DNA of 64,000 bases from Heterohyrax brucei. Lineage: Eukaryota > Chordata > Mammalia > Hyracoidea > Procaviidae. The notes beneath the pieces were generated by a model. That model was not told where the DNA came from. It did no database searches and worked only from the letters and a program-made list of their open reading frames with translations. The stretch spans positions 196,857,829-196,921,828 of the forward strand of contig CM053143.1 in the NCBI GenBank assembly GCA_028571685.1, given 5' to 3'. Positions 34,744-45,739 of the stretch are shown one piece after another. Within the stretch, counting starts at the first letter, position 1. Each line of letters starts with the position of its first letter. The position numbers were made by a program, and so were the translations under genes.

Positions 34744-34968
34744 GCCATCTGCGAGACAGAAGATCGTGGCAGCCCTGTGTGCTCCCCTGCAGAGTTTGAA
34801 AGTATACCAACGCCCCAGCTCTCCCCAGAGACAGAGGAAGGCAGGGGAGTAACCAGACTCTCCTCTTCAAGGCCCTCGCCAGCCTCCATCCCTGCACTGG
34901 CTCAGTTTCAGGACGCCTCTGTGGGTTTCATGCCTGTTAGATCCGTGTTTATATTTACTCCTTGCTAG
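34744..34968 (+). CDS. Possible terminal coding exon, gene unknown
   Basis: A strong acceptor (pyrimidine-rich CTGTCTCTCCCCAG) precedes 34744. From there an open phase runs 74 codons to TAG at 34966-34968. The peptide is acidic/serine-proline-rich at first (AICETEDRGSPVCSPAEFES), a composition more like a real protein than translated noise, and ends with VFIFTPC. A poly(A) signal AATAAA occurs at 35210-35215. No family is recognised. In human the gene upstream of CRMP1 in the same orientation is C4orf50, so this could be its 3' end, but that is positional guesswork. It may equally be chance. Confidence 0.2.
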   Translation, partial: AICETEDRGSPVCSPAEFESIPTPQLSPETEEGRGVTRLSSSRPSPASIPALAQFQDASVGFMPVRSVFIFTPC

Positions 34969-36519
34969 GGAGGGAAAGTGTACTCAGAGGTGACTGGAGA
35001 TGACTCAGTGTCAGAATATTCTGATCGTGAGTCCTCTATGTGACATCACCTCATAAGGGACTTTGTAGCAGCTAGTGGCCCTTACTGAAATGAAATGCAA
35101 GACATGACCTCCTATTCTGCCCTGCCGAGTCAGAGCTCGGGGGCTGAGCTCTGGGCGGTTCACCACAGCACAACTGCATGAAAATGCGGATGACACAATT
35201 CACCGATGCAATAAACCCACTAAATCTCTGGAGCATAGCTGCTGCCGCCCTGACACCTTCTAGGACATTATTATAAGTTCACTGTGACTTCTTACTTGCC
35301 AGCTGTGCAAGGAAAGAGAAGCAGATTACTGGTTGATGTTTGTCCTGAAGGGTGGCTGAATTCAGACCTGGCTTGAGACAAATCCTTTGGAAATTCTGTG
35401 GCACCTTGAGTAGATGAAGAAGGAAACCTCTCCCTCCCCCAGATTTGTGAGTGTGTTAAATCCTCTTCCCTGTGTCAGGAGAATTTCTAGAAAAAGATAA
35501 TCCATGCTCTGAACCTGAAACTGCATTCAAAAGAAGCCAGCGGACTCAGGACGGAAGGGGTTGGGTTTTCTTGATCTGCTTTAATCTTCACTAAAAGCTT
35601 CTCTGATTTTGGCAGGCAGAGTTCCCACGCAAGCCCAGCTCCTGCACCGCTGGTACACTGAGTGACAGAAAGCTGCCCAAGAGCCGACGCCACGCAAATT
35701 AGGTTTGTTCCAGCACTGTTTGTTTATTTTTGTCTCGGAAAAACAGCACGGGGCTGTTGTGCTAAGGTGAACAGATAGGTCTTCACAGAAAGGGTAAGTG
35801 CTGGAGAGAAAGCTAAGTGTTACACTGTTAAAAAAAATCAGAAAACCTTGATATCAATGCTTTCTTTTTAACTAAAGTAACATAATACAATGTTAGTAAA
35901 TATGACACCGAGAGCAATGGGGGAAATGAACGTAGGTGCAGCCAGGTCTAACCACTGGTACCTTAGACCCTCGGTGGACAAGAAGGAGACCCGCGAGTCA
36001 GAGGCCCCGAGTAGGGCTGTGGCCTCACCACTACTGGGCTGTGCGCACCTAGATGTCCACTTGACCTTCCCAGCCAGGTGTGTCCGGTACTCAGGGCACA
36101 GCAGGGGAGGCGTGAGGATTGGTACAACAGCACCTGCATTTTAAGGCACCCGGCACATGCTGAAGCCGCAACCTGGGCTCCTCACAGGCGTTTTTTGAGA
36201 GGTGGGGGTGGCAGACGTGCCCTGAGAGCCTGGGCTGGGTGGTCGCGCTGACCTTCAGGCCGAGCAGGCCACCACAACCAGTGCTGGACGTGCGTCGGGG
36301 AAGCGGCTGGCTGTCCAGAGCCTGCAAGTCCGTTTGAGCAGCTCCCTGGTTTCTCTCTCCCTTCAGGTCTAATCTCGGGTCGCAAAAATGTGGAGACCAC
36401 CTGAAAGGTGTGTGCATGGACATCAGAGTGAAAATCACACACTTGCCCACAGGCCCCAGTGCACCAAGATTATTCATCTTGCAATTGCATGAGCCCCAAA
36501 GGATCCCTCTGTGTTCCCA
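34969..36519. other. Intergenic, no recognised feature
   Basis: Unique-looking sequence apart from the AATAAA at 35210. No repeat or exon recognised. Confidence 0.4.
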
Positions 36520-36708
36520 TTAAGGTTCCTGGATCCCACTTGCAGTTAGTGAGCTGAGCTGCCATCTGAAAGCTGGCAGTTGAAACCCACCCAGCGCCCC
36601 ACGGAAGATCAGTCTATCTGCACAGGTCCTACATTCCCACACGCATGGGGCTGGTGTGAGTCGGAATCAACTCCATGACAATGCATTCGAGTGTCTGTCT
36701 GTTTGTGC
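36520..36708 (+). mobile_element. AfroSINE, diverged
   Basis: Follows the AfroSINE plan: GAGCTGCCATCTGAAAGCTG, GGCAGTTGAAACCCACCCAG, GCACAGGTCCTACATTCCCA, then GTGAGTCGGAATCAACTCCA and a 3' tail. Confidence 0.85.
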
Positions 36709-37094
36709 CTCTACTAATAAATCCAGAAGTCAGGCAGTGCTGCCTGCAATGAAATGAACCGAGAGGGCAGGGGTTCATCAGACACCGCTCCAGCCCAGAC
36801 TGGGCTCAGCTCTCACTCCTGGACTCCCAAGATTTGCAATGATTGCTACAACTTCTTACAAAACAGGCTGGCATTTTATTACCAAGATGTATTTTTCTAT
36901 GTTTTCCAAATGTATAATATATACAATTTACACATTAATATATATGCTTTTTTACAATTAAAGTTTTCCCTCATTTTAAAAGTTTAACTTACTGATAGTT
37001 CTTTCCGAAGAACTGCAGACACTGACACAACTCAGAAAGGCAGTGAGTCCGAGACTCTATTTAGGGTGGGAAATAAACAAGCTTCTCAGAAGTC

Positions 37095-37715
37095 AAATCT
37101 AGGAGCGGATGATCACCAAGAGCAGAAACAACAAGGGGGAAAGAGAGCCCAGAAGACAGAAAGACCCTCATGAATGGGTGAGTACATTAACATGTGACCA
37201 GAAGAAGCATATGGTGCCTGGCAACCACCAGTGACAGCTGTGACGGGGCTCACAAAGTTGAGACCCAGCAGCAACATGAGAATTAAAAGGGGGTGCATCC
37301 TAAGAACTCCACTAGAAGACCACAACTGATGATCCAAAGATCTGGGGGTTCCCCTGGGAGCATGGCCCCTGATCCTGACACTGCCCCTGTCCATAAATCA
37401 TTACTGAGGTCAACTCTTCGGACAGGAATGGATTGGACTCAGCTACACAAAGTGACCATATCGTGTGTGCGCTTTGTGGTTCTACGTATCCATAGGATGT
37501 CGTCCTAGTGGCCTCTTATTAGAGGGGAGGGAGAGGGTGGAGAAGAGGGGACAGGAGATTGTTAAGAGGATATGACATGTATAGAACAGAAAGGAAGAGT
37601 GTGCTGTCAGTGGGCAAGGAGAGCAGTAGGAGCTGCACATAGGCGGACATGCAGATTTAAACTGGATTGTACACTTTCACTGGATTACAATAAATAAATA
37701 AAATATATTAAAAAG
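37095..37715 (+). mobile_element. L1 LINE 3' UTR fragment
   Basis: Matches the 3' UTR at 595-1147: GACCCAGCAGCAACATGAGA, GGGGTTCCCCTGGGAGCATG, CATAGGATGTCGTCCTAGTG, GTGTGCTGTCAGTGGGCAAG, then an AATAAATAAATAAAATATAT tail. It is 5'-truncated with no ORF2 and is more diverged than the two copies at the left edge. Confidence 0.9.
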
Positions 37716-37774
37716 GTAAGTCAAATCCAGTTTGCCAAACGATGAAGTGATTTTCTGCATGAGTTTTGTGTCCT

Positions 37775-38255
37775 GAGTTTTCTGTTGCTGCTGTTGCAAA
37801 TTAACACAGATTAAAACCACACGTATTAATCTCACAGCTCTGCAGATCAGGCGTTCCACCCGTCTCACTGAACTAAAGTCTGAGTGTCTGCAGAGCTGGT
37901 TACTTCTGGGGTTCCAGGGGAGATCCCATTGTCTTGCCTTCTTCAGCTTCCAGGGCCACTCACATTCTTTGGCTTGTTGTCTCCTCCTCCATCCTCAAAG
38001 CAAAAACGCGGCGTCTTTCAGTCTCCCTCTGGCTCTGACCCTGTGTCTGTTGTCACACCCCAGCTCGGAGTCAGAACCCCATCTTCCTCGTTCACTTCAC
38101 AGGGCCCTTGGGATTGTACTGGGGCTGCCTAGCTAATCCAGGACAGTCTGTCCGTGGTGAGACCCTTCGTTTACTCACATCTGCAAAGGTCCCCTTGCCA
38201 TGCAAGGTGACACGTTCACAGGTCATTGTTTTGCCTACCAAATCTTCTATAAGCT
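37775..38255 (-). mobile_element. MLT1-type MaLR LTR, minus strand
   Basis: Reads in reverse as a MaLR LTR: TTCTGTTGCTGCTGTTGCAA, TCTTGCCTTCTTCAGCTTCC, TCCTCCATCCTCAAAGCAAA, GGGCCCTTGGGATTGTACTG, TAATCCAGGACAGTC, then CCCCTTGCCATGCAAGGTGA and CACGTTCACAGGTCATTG. Confidence 0.72.
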
Positions 38256-38277
38256 GATTTGGAGACAGTCAAGAAAA

Positions 38278-38455
38278 TGGTGTTTTCAGAGTCAGGGGGC
38301 CTGCATTTGAGCTGTGCTTCTGCCACCAGCTGTGACTTGGGGCAACTCTCTGACTTCTTGATACACTTGTCTTAGGTCTAAGATGAGTTCAGTGACCCAT
38401 GACCGGCCTCACAGACTCGCTAGAAGGGTTACACATGGGCAACAGCTCCTTTTCA
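38278..38455 (+). mobile_element. MIR SINE
   Basis: MIR-like blocks: TTTTCAGAGTCAGGGGGCCT, TTTGAGCTGTGCTTCTGCCA, CCAGCTGTGACTTGGGGCAA, then GTCTTAGGTCTAAGATGAG. Confidence 0.8.
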
Positions 38456-38948
38456 TCATTTCCAAAAACATTCTTCCTGCAATTTACATTTTAATAAGTC
38501 TTCTCATTTGCCTGAAATGAGGCTCCATGAAAAATACGACATGTGACCTGAGCTGGCTTGTCACATCCTCCTGTGGCCTCTGGCCATCCCCTCTGCTCAC
38601 TGCCACCACCCCAAAGGCTTTGCAGCTTGAGAGGTCAGCCTCCAGCTTGTCCTGCACCAGATGCAGTGGTTTCATTTTCTGAGGGAGTCCCCACCTCACC
38701 TGGAGGGATTGTGGGCGGCTCGGGCACCTCTGTCGGTCTCAGCCAGGTGGCAGGCACGGGTCCTCACAGCCTGGGCCCTGCTTCCTGCCTCCCTCTCTCT
38801 GCCACAGTTGGGCACTAACCCTGAAGGGGGCTGCTGTGGAGTGGGTCCAGACAAACCTCAGTTGGACTCCCTGCCCGGTCACTTCCTGACGTGAACTCTG
38901 CACAATGAGTTTGGCACCTGCAAGCTGAGCCAGAATGGGGATGATATT

Positions 38949-39522
38949 TGTCTTAGTCATCTAGAGCTGCTGTTCCAGAAACACCACAAGTGGCTGGCTT
39001 TAACAGACAGAAATGTGTTTTCTCACAGTCTAGAAGGCTGTATCCAAATTCAGGGTGCCAGTTGCAGGAGAAGACTGTTGCTCTGGAGGGAGGTCCCGTC
39101 ATCTGTCTTCCCCTGGACAAGGAGTATCTCCACTCAGAAGCCCTGGGACCAAAGGGTACTTTCTGCTCCTGGCTCTTCTTTCCTGGCGGTGGGAGGTCCC
39201 CTGCTCTCTGTTTGCTTTCCTTTGCTTTTATCTCTTGTAAGAGAAAAGGTGGTTCAGGCCACACCTCAGGAAGACTGTCCTTGTTTTGGACCAGAGATGC
39301 CGCCTGAGCAGGGATGTCGCACCCCACCCTCATCCTCTGAACCACAGGCCAGCCAAGCCAAGTGCCGTCGAGTCGGAACCACAGGCAGAGATTACAATCT
39401 GTAACACAAGGAAAACCACAAAATGCAAAAAAAAAAAAAAAAAAAAAAATGACACAATAATGGGAATCATGGCCTGAACGAGTCGACACATATTTTGGGG
39501 AGAAACTTTTCAATCCATGACA
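38949..39522 (-). mobile_element. MaLR-like LTR (minus strand) with a poly(A)-tailed insert
   Basis: The left border TGTCTTAGTCATCTAGAGCT and right border CAATCCATGACA are the reversed ends of a MaLR-type LTR. At about 39352-39450 there is AfroSINE-like text (AGTGCCGTCGAGTCGGAAC), further sequence and a run of about 22 A (39428-39449). No matching 5-bp duplications are visible at the borders, so one border may have been eroded. Confidence 0.7.
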
Positions 39523-40685
39523 AAGTCGTTGGCCGTGTGGGACTTCTGAGACAGTCAGCTGTGTGTGAAGCAGAGGAATGTGTGGACGCGGACCACGTGT
39601 GGAAGTGCTTGGAGGTGTGGCCCCCTCCGGGGGAAGAGCAGCAGGGGCGGTGATGGGCCGTGTGACATCTGCAGCGCTCAGCAGGTACCCGGAAGGTGTA
39701 CGCGAATGGTGTCACATGTCCCACAGAGGACAGGATTCTACCTCCAAATCTGGCTCTTCTCACCACACCAGGCCCCTACATCTGCTCCCCTCTCCCAAGG
39801 GGCCCCTTCAACCATGCACCCTGGGAGGGAGCGGCCGTGGCTGCAGCGCTGACCTAAGCAGACCATGGCGTTTACAGTCTGAGGTCTCATCATCAGCTGT
39901 GACTGTGGATGCGCCCCTGTACTCTCTGTGCTTCAGCTTCTTCTTCTACGAGGTGGGCTAGATGGTACCCGTCTCAGAGACCTACTGAAGCTGCGAGGCC
40001 TGAGTGAGCCACTGCAAGTGAGAAGTGCTCACCTTAGCCCCGGCACACGGCACACTCTCCACAAATGGGAGCTGTCGCTGTCCTTTTCTGCTTCTCCAGA
40101 AGACAGACAGCTATTTCCTCCTCTTGTCCCACATCTCTTTCTCCTAGTCCTGGGAGGGGCTGGGCCTGCCTCGCAACGACAAGTGTTTCTCAAAAAGCAG
40201 AAGCATCTCCATCACTAGAGACACTTTAGCCAAGCCTGAGAGGCCCTCTCCTCGGGATGCTGAGAAGGATTCAGGCGTGGCATACAAAGGTTGGGCCCGA
40301 AGGTTCTGTCCAGCTGAGATTCTTGGATTCTCTGATGTTTCTATGGGTTTATTTACTACAAATACTTGAGAAACCTTTGCAGAAGCTTCTACATGGTCTT
40401 TACCAAGGTTTCCAGGCCTATAACGTGCTGAGAATAGTGTTTTCCAGGATGGAAAATTTGAAGACCCTTGCTATGCAACCTAGTGCCCTGCACCCTTAGG
40501 CAGCACATGGTCAGCCATGTCAAAGGACAATAGACAAGTCCCCAGCAAACCGTCTCTGTGTATCCCGGGAAAGGTCACCAGCCCACAGATCCTTCTGGGG
40601 TGGTTTGGGATGGAAGAGAACAGGAATTCCATGAGCCCCCACTGTGGGCTGCAGCCCTCCCACATGCGTTCTCAGGACCGTCTGT
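39523..40685. other. Intergenic, no recognised feature
   Basis: Unique-looking sequence; no repeat or exon recognised. Confidence 0.4.
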
Positions 40686-40848
40686 GGCACTGACCCTGTG
40701 AGACATGTTATCCTTGCCTCCTCTTACAAGTAAGGAGACTCAGGTTTCAGAGTCTGGTCGTAGTAATGTTCCCAAGGCTGCCCAGCCAGCATGTGGAAGC
40801 AGCTGGACCCTGAAAGGCCTGGGTCACATACTGGGACTCTGCTGGGTC
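40686..40848 (-). mobile_element. MIR SINE, minus strand
   Basis: Reversed MIR order: CAAGTAAGGAGACTCAGGTT, AATGTTCCCAAGGCTGCCCA, GCCAGCATGTGGAAGCAGCT, then GACCCTGAAAGGCCTGGGTC. Confidence 0.8.
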
Positions 40849-42356
40849 TGGGGGGATGAGTGAATGGATGTCACGGTCTCAGTCCCATACTGGACTGCAG
40901 AGCAACCTGCTTCCGCGACTGTGGGGCGAGGAGTGGCCCGTCTGCTTCACTGCATCTCCTCTCTTTCAGGTCTCCCTTTCCCTCCTGCCGACAGAGTTAT
41001 GTAGGGGTGAGAGGCTTCAGAACCTGGCATGGTACCCCGGGACTCACCCAAAGGGTGCTGCAGTGAGGCCTGTGTGAGCGGGGGTGGTGGTGAGGTGAGC
41101 ACATATCCTAATAAACATCCCAGCAGCACCCCGCTTTCTGCCTCCCCTGTTTTTGTAAGCAGTGCCCACTACTTCAAGTTTCTGCATTTTATATGGGAAG
41201 CCCCCCAGGAGTCCCCAAATTTGACTACTGGGAGTGTATAGAAAGGGTGGGGCAGATTCTTAAGGTCTGTGGGTCAGAAACTCGTTGGATCTCTTAGGGT
41301 TGTTTTAGAGCAGGAAGACCCAACCTATCCCAAAGTCCTCCCAAAGCTATACTTCGGGGCAGGTACAGGTTTAGAGCACCTTTGCCAAGAGCAATGATGG
41401 TTCTTGTCTTCTGGGGCCGTCTGCTAGACTGCTTCCCTCTGACCCTCCAGACTGGGAGACAAAAAGGGGGAACTGCCCTGCTCTGCACCTTTCTTTGTCT
41501 CCATTATCCCCGTCATCTCCCTTCATCCCCTCCATATGTACCTCCCCCAGTGCACAACGGGTCTGGCGCATGGCCTATGTTCTGCCTCTCAGGTCCCATT
41601 GATCCAGTCCCTCCACAGCCTTTCCTGGCCTCCTCCCTGCCTGTGTCCTGTGACACACTGCACAGATTCCCTGTACAGTAACTGTGACTCTCTGGCCTGT
41701 GTCCCTCACTTTCCCCTGCAAGAATAGCTGTGCTTGAAGGCAGGACCCGATGCAGACTCACCTTTGCATACACAGCCTAGCCAGAGCCTCAGGCCAGGCT
41801 GCGAGACCTGGGTGCCCTGGGAGCGGAGAGTACCTTCAGAGAGGAAAGATGGTTCATGCTGGGTGGTGTTAGCTGAAGCCATGAACCGATCCGGTGTTTG
41901 TGGCCCCATTGAGAATGAAATATGTCTCGGGGCTGTCTGGGGCTTGCAAGCCAGCCGCACTGCACTCTGGCTGGCCTGCGGGGACAGTGCTGAAAGGACA
42001 GCTCCGGGCAGTGTGGATGGAAGGCGGGGGCTGCTCACACCAGCAGCTGCCGAGCAGCCCAGGCCTACGTGTCTGTACTTGTTCCAAGGGGACACTGGCA
42101 GCTGGTTAGGTCCACCAGGGCCCTGAGGACTCTCAGGACTCTCCGCCTCATAACACACATGGATGAGTGAGAGATGGGATCTAGAGGACACCTGCAGTGC
42201 CTGCCTTTGCAGAGAGGGTAGAGGGGAGGGCCACCTGCAAGTCCCCAAGCCCACTCCCCAGGTCTCCCCAGGTCTCAGGTGCTGGAAAAGCAAGGGCAGG
42301 CTTTCCAGAGGCAAGAGGGGCCCCCTGGAATGGACAGCATTTGTCTAGGCCACTGC

Positions 42357-42358
<2 letters not shown>
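40849..42358. other. Intergenic, no recognised feature
   Basis: Unique-looking sequence upstream of the CRMP1 CpG island. Open frames on both strands at 41706-42348 have no recognised domain. Confidence 0.4.

Positions 42359-42389
<31 letters not shown>
42359..42389 (+). repeat. TG dinucleotide microsatellite
   Basis: About 15 uninterrupted TG units. A shorter, interrupted TG run follows at 42585-42614. Confidence 0.97.
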
Positions 42390-43029
42390 ACTTTTTGTGT
42401 TTCTGTCTGTTTAAGCTCCCACTCTCCATATCTGTGGTGTGGATTTGTGTGTGAGTGTCTCTGGAGATTTATGAATGCACGTGTGTGGAGTCACCTCATA
42501 TGTTTGCCTTCCTGTGAGTGTGTGCAGATCTCTTTGTTGTGTAATGTCCCTCGTATATGGGTGCGAGCCAGCAGCACAGTTCTCTTCCGTGTGTGTGTGT
42601 GTATGTGTGTGTGAATGCTGTCCCGAGAGAAGTCTACTGCTGCACCCCCCTTCGCAGCTGTTAGCAGTGCGGGTACCTGATACTGTGCCTGCTGTCTCCT
42701 CCCTCCATTCCAACGTCAGCGCCTGGATGGCGGGGACCCTGTGTGTTGTGTTCACAGCCCTGGTCCTAGCGCCTACAACAGCTAAGGGCCCTCGAGGGCA
42801 CTCAATACACTGCTGTGAATAAATGGTGTGCCCCACGCGTGTCTTCGATCGTGCAGTTAGTCTCAGTGTGATGTTGTGTGCGTGACGTCTTGGGGACTGT
42901 GGGGATGTCTAGAATGCGCACTGGCGTGTATGTGTGTGCGTGTGTACACAATTGTCGTAGTGTGCACGAGCGAGCTGGCTTGGAGAACGGGTGTTACTGA
43001 CTGTGTGTGCGGACATGTTCGTGAGCGTC

Positions 43030-43521
43030 TCGGGTAGTTGCCTCTGGGTGCCTCCTGCGTGGGTCTCGGCGCGCGTGCCCGCGGCTCCCACCCTTCCCTC
43101 TCTCCCCTCCCACCCTGCGCTCCTCCTCGGGGCGGGGAGCGAGGGTGCAGAGAGGGCACTGCGGTTCTGCCGCCCGCCCTCCGTGCTGCGGCTCCGGCGC
43201 GTCACCGGCCCTCCCCGCCCCCCGGGGTCGGCGCCGCCCGCTCCTTTGTAGCCGCCGCTCGCCGGCCCGCCGCCCCCCGGAGGCCCCGCCCCGGCCCGCC
43301 CCCGGCCCGCCCCGCCGCGCGCGCCCCGCCCCGCCCCGCCCCGCCCCGCCCCGCCCCCGGCCCGCCCCGCCGCGCGCGCCCCGCCCCGCCCCGCCCCGCC
43401 CCGGCCGCAGTTGCGCCGCGGCCGCGGTGGGCCCGCACCGAGGCGCCGAGCGCCGAGCGCCGCGAGGCCAGGGCCAGGCGGGCGGGCACGCGGGCGGGCG
43501 GGCCGCGGCAGCCGGGCGGGC
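43030..43521 (+). promoter_or_regulatory. CRMP1: CRMP1 long-isoform CpG-island promoter and 5' UTR
   Basis: CpG density rises sharply from about 43030 and stays extreme to the start codon at 43522. No TATA box is visible. The core is an array of CCCCGCCCCG GC boxes (43301-43405), the classic Sp1/KLF binding element, and CpG-island promoters without TATA commonly start transcription over a broad zone. The transcription start cannot be fixed from sequence alone. Confidence 0.8.
43301..43405 (+). repeat. Duplicated GC-box array (55-bp direct repeat)
   Basis: The block starting CCCGGCCCGCCCCGCCGCGC at 43301 is repeated from 43356. Each copy holds a CGCGCGC core followed by four to six CCCCG pentamers. 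The minus strand has many GGGGC runs and could form G-quadruplexes. Confidence 0.93.
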
Positions 43522-43902
43522 ATGGCGGACCGGCGGCGCGCGTGGAACACGGAGGACGACCTGCCGGTGTACCTGGCGCGGCCGGGCAGCGCGGCACAGA
43601 CCCCGCGCCAGAAGTACGGCGGCATGTTTGCAGCGGTGGAGGGTGCCTACGAGAACAAGACCATCGACTTTGACGCGTACAGCGTGGGCCGCCGCGGCTC
43701 GGCGCGCACGCCCCGCAGCTCCGGCCGGCTCGACGCGTCTGGCCTCCCCGGACCCGGCGGCAGCGAGGACACGGCCAGCGACGTGAGCGAGCCCTCCGGT
43801 TCGGCCGTCAGTTCGCCAGGAGAGCGCGAAGAGCGGCCGCCCGCACTGCGCATCCGCTGCCCGGCGCCCCGAGATTTGCCCCTCGGCCGGGACAATGGCC
43901 AG
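43522..43902 (+). CDS. CRMP1: CRMP1 first coding exon, long isoform (LCRMP-1)
   Basis: This is the N-terminal extension of the long form of collapsin response mediator protein 1, a cytosolic phosphoprotein of the dihydropyrimidinase-like family that acts in semaphorin signalling, microtubule and actin control and axon guidance. The exon encodes 127 residues from ATG 43522 (MADRRRAWNTEDDLPVYLAR) to ...LPLGRDNGQ, ending at a consensus donor CAG|GTACCT (43903). The motif PRQKYGGMFAAVEGAYENKT matches the long CRMP1 form as I remember it; DPYSL2 long forms differ here. The segment is disordered, rich in Ser, Pro and Arg, and has no enzymatic domain. The start has G at +4. The end is in phase 0, so it can join the common exon 2. 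It is intact, with no frameshift or stop. The 229-residue open frame that continues past the donor is intron read-through. Confidence 0.95.
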
Positions 43903-45164
43903 GTACCTTCGGGGCTCACGCAGGCCGGGGGCGGGGCAGGCCCTTCAGGGCCACTGGGCATGGGGCCACCTGAGCACAGTGGTCGGTCGAATGCTGGGGG
44001 TACCACCCGGCTTGGGGGAGTTGCGGGCCGGCCCCTCCCCCATCCGGTCTCACAGAGGTTCCGAAAGGTTGCACGACTCGGCCTAGGATGGCCAGCATAG
44101 CCGGTGAGATCCTGAAGGGACTTGCGAGGTCCAGTTCCCGTCCCTCTTTTGCAGAAACGGAGAGCGAGGTTCTGAGACGGGAAGCAAGTTGGCCAAAGCC
44201 ACCGCGTGGACCGTTAGAACGTGGAGGGACCTTTGGGGGACATTTAAGCCAGGGCTGCTGGGTCTCTGTTTTATGAGAGGAAGAGAAGGCTCGCTCCGCG
44301 TTCGTCCCTCGTGTCTCATTAATCACAATAAAGTACCTGCTACGTACCGGGCGGGCACAGCGAGAGGTAAGCGGCGGCCTGCGGCTACACAGCTAAGCGC
44401 TGCCGCGTGCTTTCAGGGCAAAGGATTTGAGAAAAGATTCAGGCATTTAGAACCGAAAGCCCCTATGCTCAGATCGTGGCAAGATACCATGTGGTTATTG
44501 GAGGTGGTTTTTTGTTTTCATGCTTCTTTTTTCTGAAAGTAGGAGAGTGTCGGGGAGCCAGAGCACCAGAGCTGGGTCCTGTGAGTCCTTGCCTTGAACT
44601 CGGAGACCCGGGATAGCTAGGAGAGAATGGAGAGGCGCTCTGAGAGGGAATCCAAGTGAGTGAGGGTCACGGCCAGGCACCTGGCAAAGGAAAGGCGGAG
44701 TGCCCTAGGCCCACGGCCACTGAGTAGGTCGTGCAAGAGCGCAGGCCTCGGTGGGCCCTGGGTGAAGGGTCCGCACCCTGGTACGCCCTCCGGAAGTTCC
44801 CAGGCTACAGTGGGCGACAGATTCATTGTAAGAATTAACTCAGTTAATGCGCGCAGGTATGAATGCTCAATAATTGTTCATCATTGAGTTTTAATACCAC
44901 TTTTATTATCCCCCGTCCCCTTATACACTAAAAGAGGCGCAAAGCGAGCGCTGAGGAGGCAGAGCTGAATCCTGAAAGAAATCTGGGAGGCCCTGCTGGA
45001 GGAGCGGGGCTGAGTCTGCCCACCGGTGCCAAGGCGCGGTGGTGGGTCTCCTCGGGCCCCCAGCACCTTTCTGGGGTTCTTCCCATTCCGGTGTTCTTCC
45101 CATTCCGGTGGCTCGGGAGCTTTCCGCGGTGCTGAACCCGGCTCGAGAGCAGGGTCTTCATCGG

Positions 45165-45166
<2 letters not shown>

Positions 45167-45200
<34 letters not shown>
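45167..45200 (+). repeat. TG dinucleotide microsatellite
   Basis: About 17 TG units, uninterrupted, in the CRMP1 intron. Confidence 0.97.
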
Positions 45201-45203
<3 letters not shown>

Positions 45204-45394
45204 TGGTGCGGTGGGTTAGCGGTAAGAGAAATGGCCAGAAAGCCGCAGTCCCTTCTTTCCTGTCTCTTCATCTCCCCCTGCCCACCCCATGCCCGTCAGC
45301 CCGACCTCGCTTGGGCTGCAGGCCCCGGACCCGGCGTCAGGGGCCTCAGGAAGAGGACTGAGATGTCAGGTCAGCGTTGTGAACCTGCGTTTCC

Positions 45395-45480
45395 AGCCAC
45401 GGCGCTTTCCCCTTTTCGCCTCGGCTTCTCCATCTGTGAAATGAGGGCAGCGACCCTCGCCAGCCTCGCTTACGGCACGG
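45395..45480 (+). mobile_element. MIR SINE fragment
   Basis: TCGGCTTCTCCATCTGTGAA followed by ATGAGGGCAGCGACCCTCGC matches the 3' half of MIR (CATCTGTAAAATG region). Confidence 0.65.
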
Positions 45481-45739
45481 TGGGGTGTCAGACCGACGAC
45501 AGCGCTAGGTGACTACAGGGCCGGAGCCAGCGTCCCCAGCTCCAGCACTGCCCCAGAGTCTGCCTTGCCCGTCCCTTAGCGGCTCCTCCCTCCTCTCAGC
45601 CGTCCGGCCCCCTCCCCTTTCTCCGCTGTCTCCGGGAAGGACAAAGCCAGAGTCTCCATCGCGCCAGGAGCCGCAGAAGGTGTCGAGGGTCGGGACCCCA
45701 GGGCGGAAGGGCTCCCGGCCTCCCAAAGGGCGGCTTGTC

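Larger units (their letters stand above)
43903..45739 (+). other. CRMP1: CRMP1 intron between the two alternative first exons, part 1
   Basis: Intron sequence for the long isoform and upstream sequence for the short one. It contains a TG microsatellite (45167-45200) and a MIR fragment (45395-45480); otherwise unique-looking. No additional exon was recognised. Confidence 0.7.

Noticed and set aside
41706-42314. 202-codon minus-strand open frame
   Set aside because: No recognisable domain; it overlaps similarly long frames on the + strand, as expected by chance in GC-rich sequence.
43038-43786. Arg/Pro/Ala-rich open frames of 211 and 213 codons overlapping the CRMP1 long exon
   Set aside because: They are other-frame shadows of the GC-box array and the CRMP1 exon; only the frame starting at 43522 matches a known protein.
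43903-44100. Extension of the CRMP1 long frame past codon 127
   Set aside because: It passes a consensus donor (CAG|GTACCT) and matches no known CRMP1 sequence; read-through into the intron.
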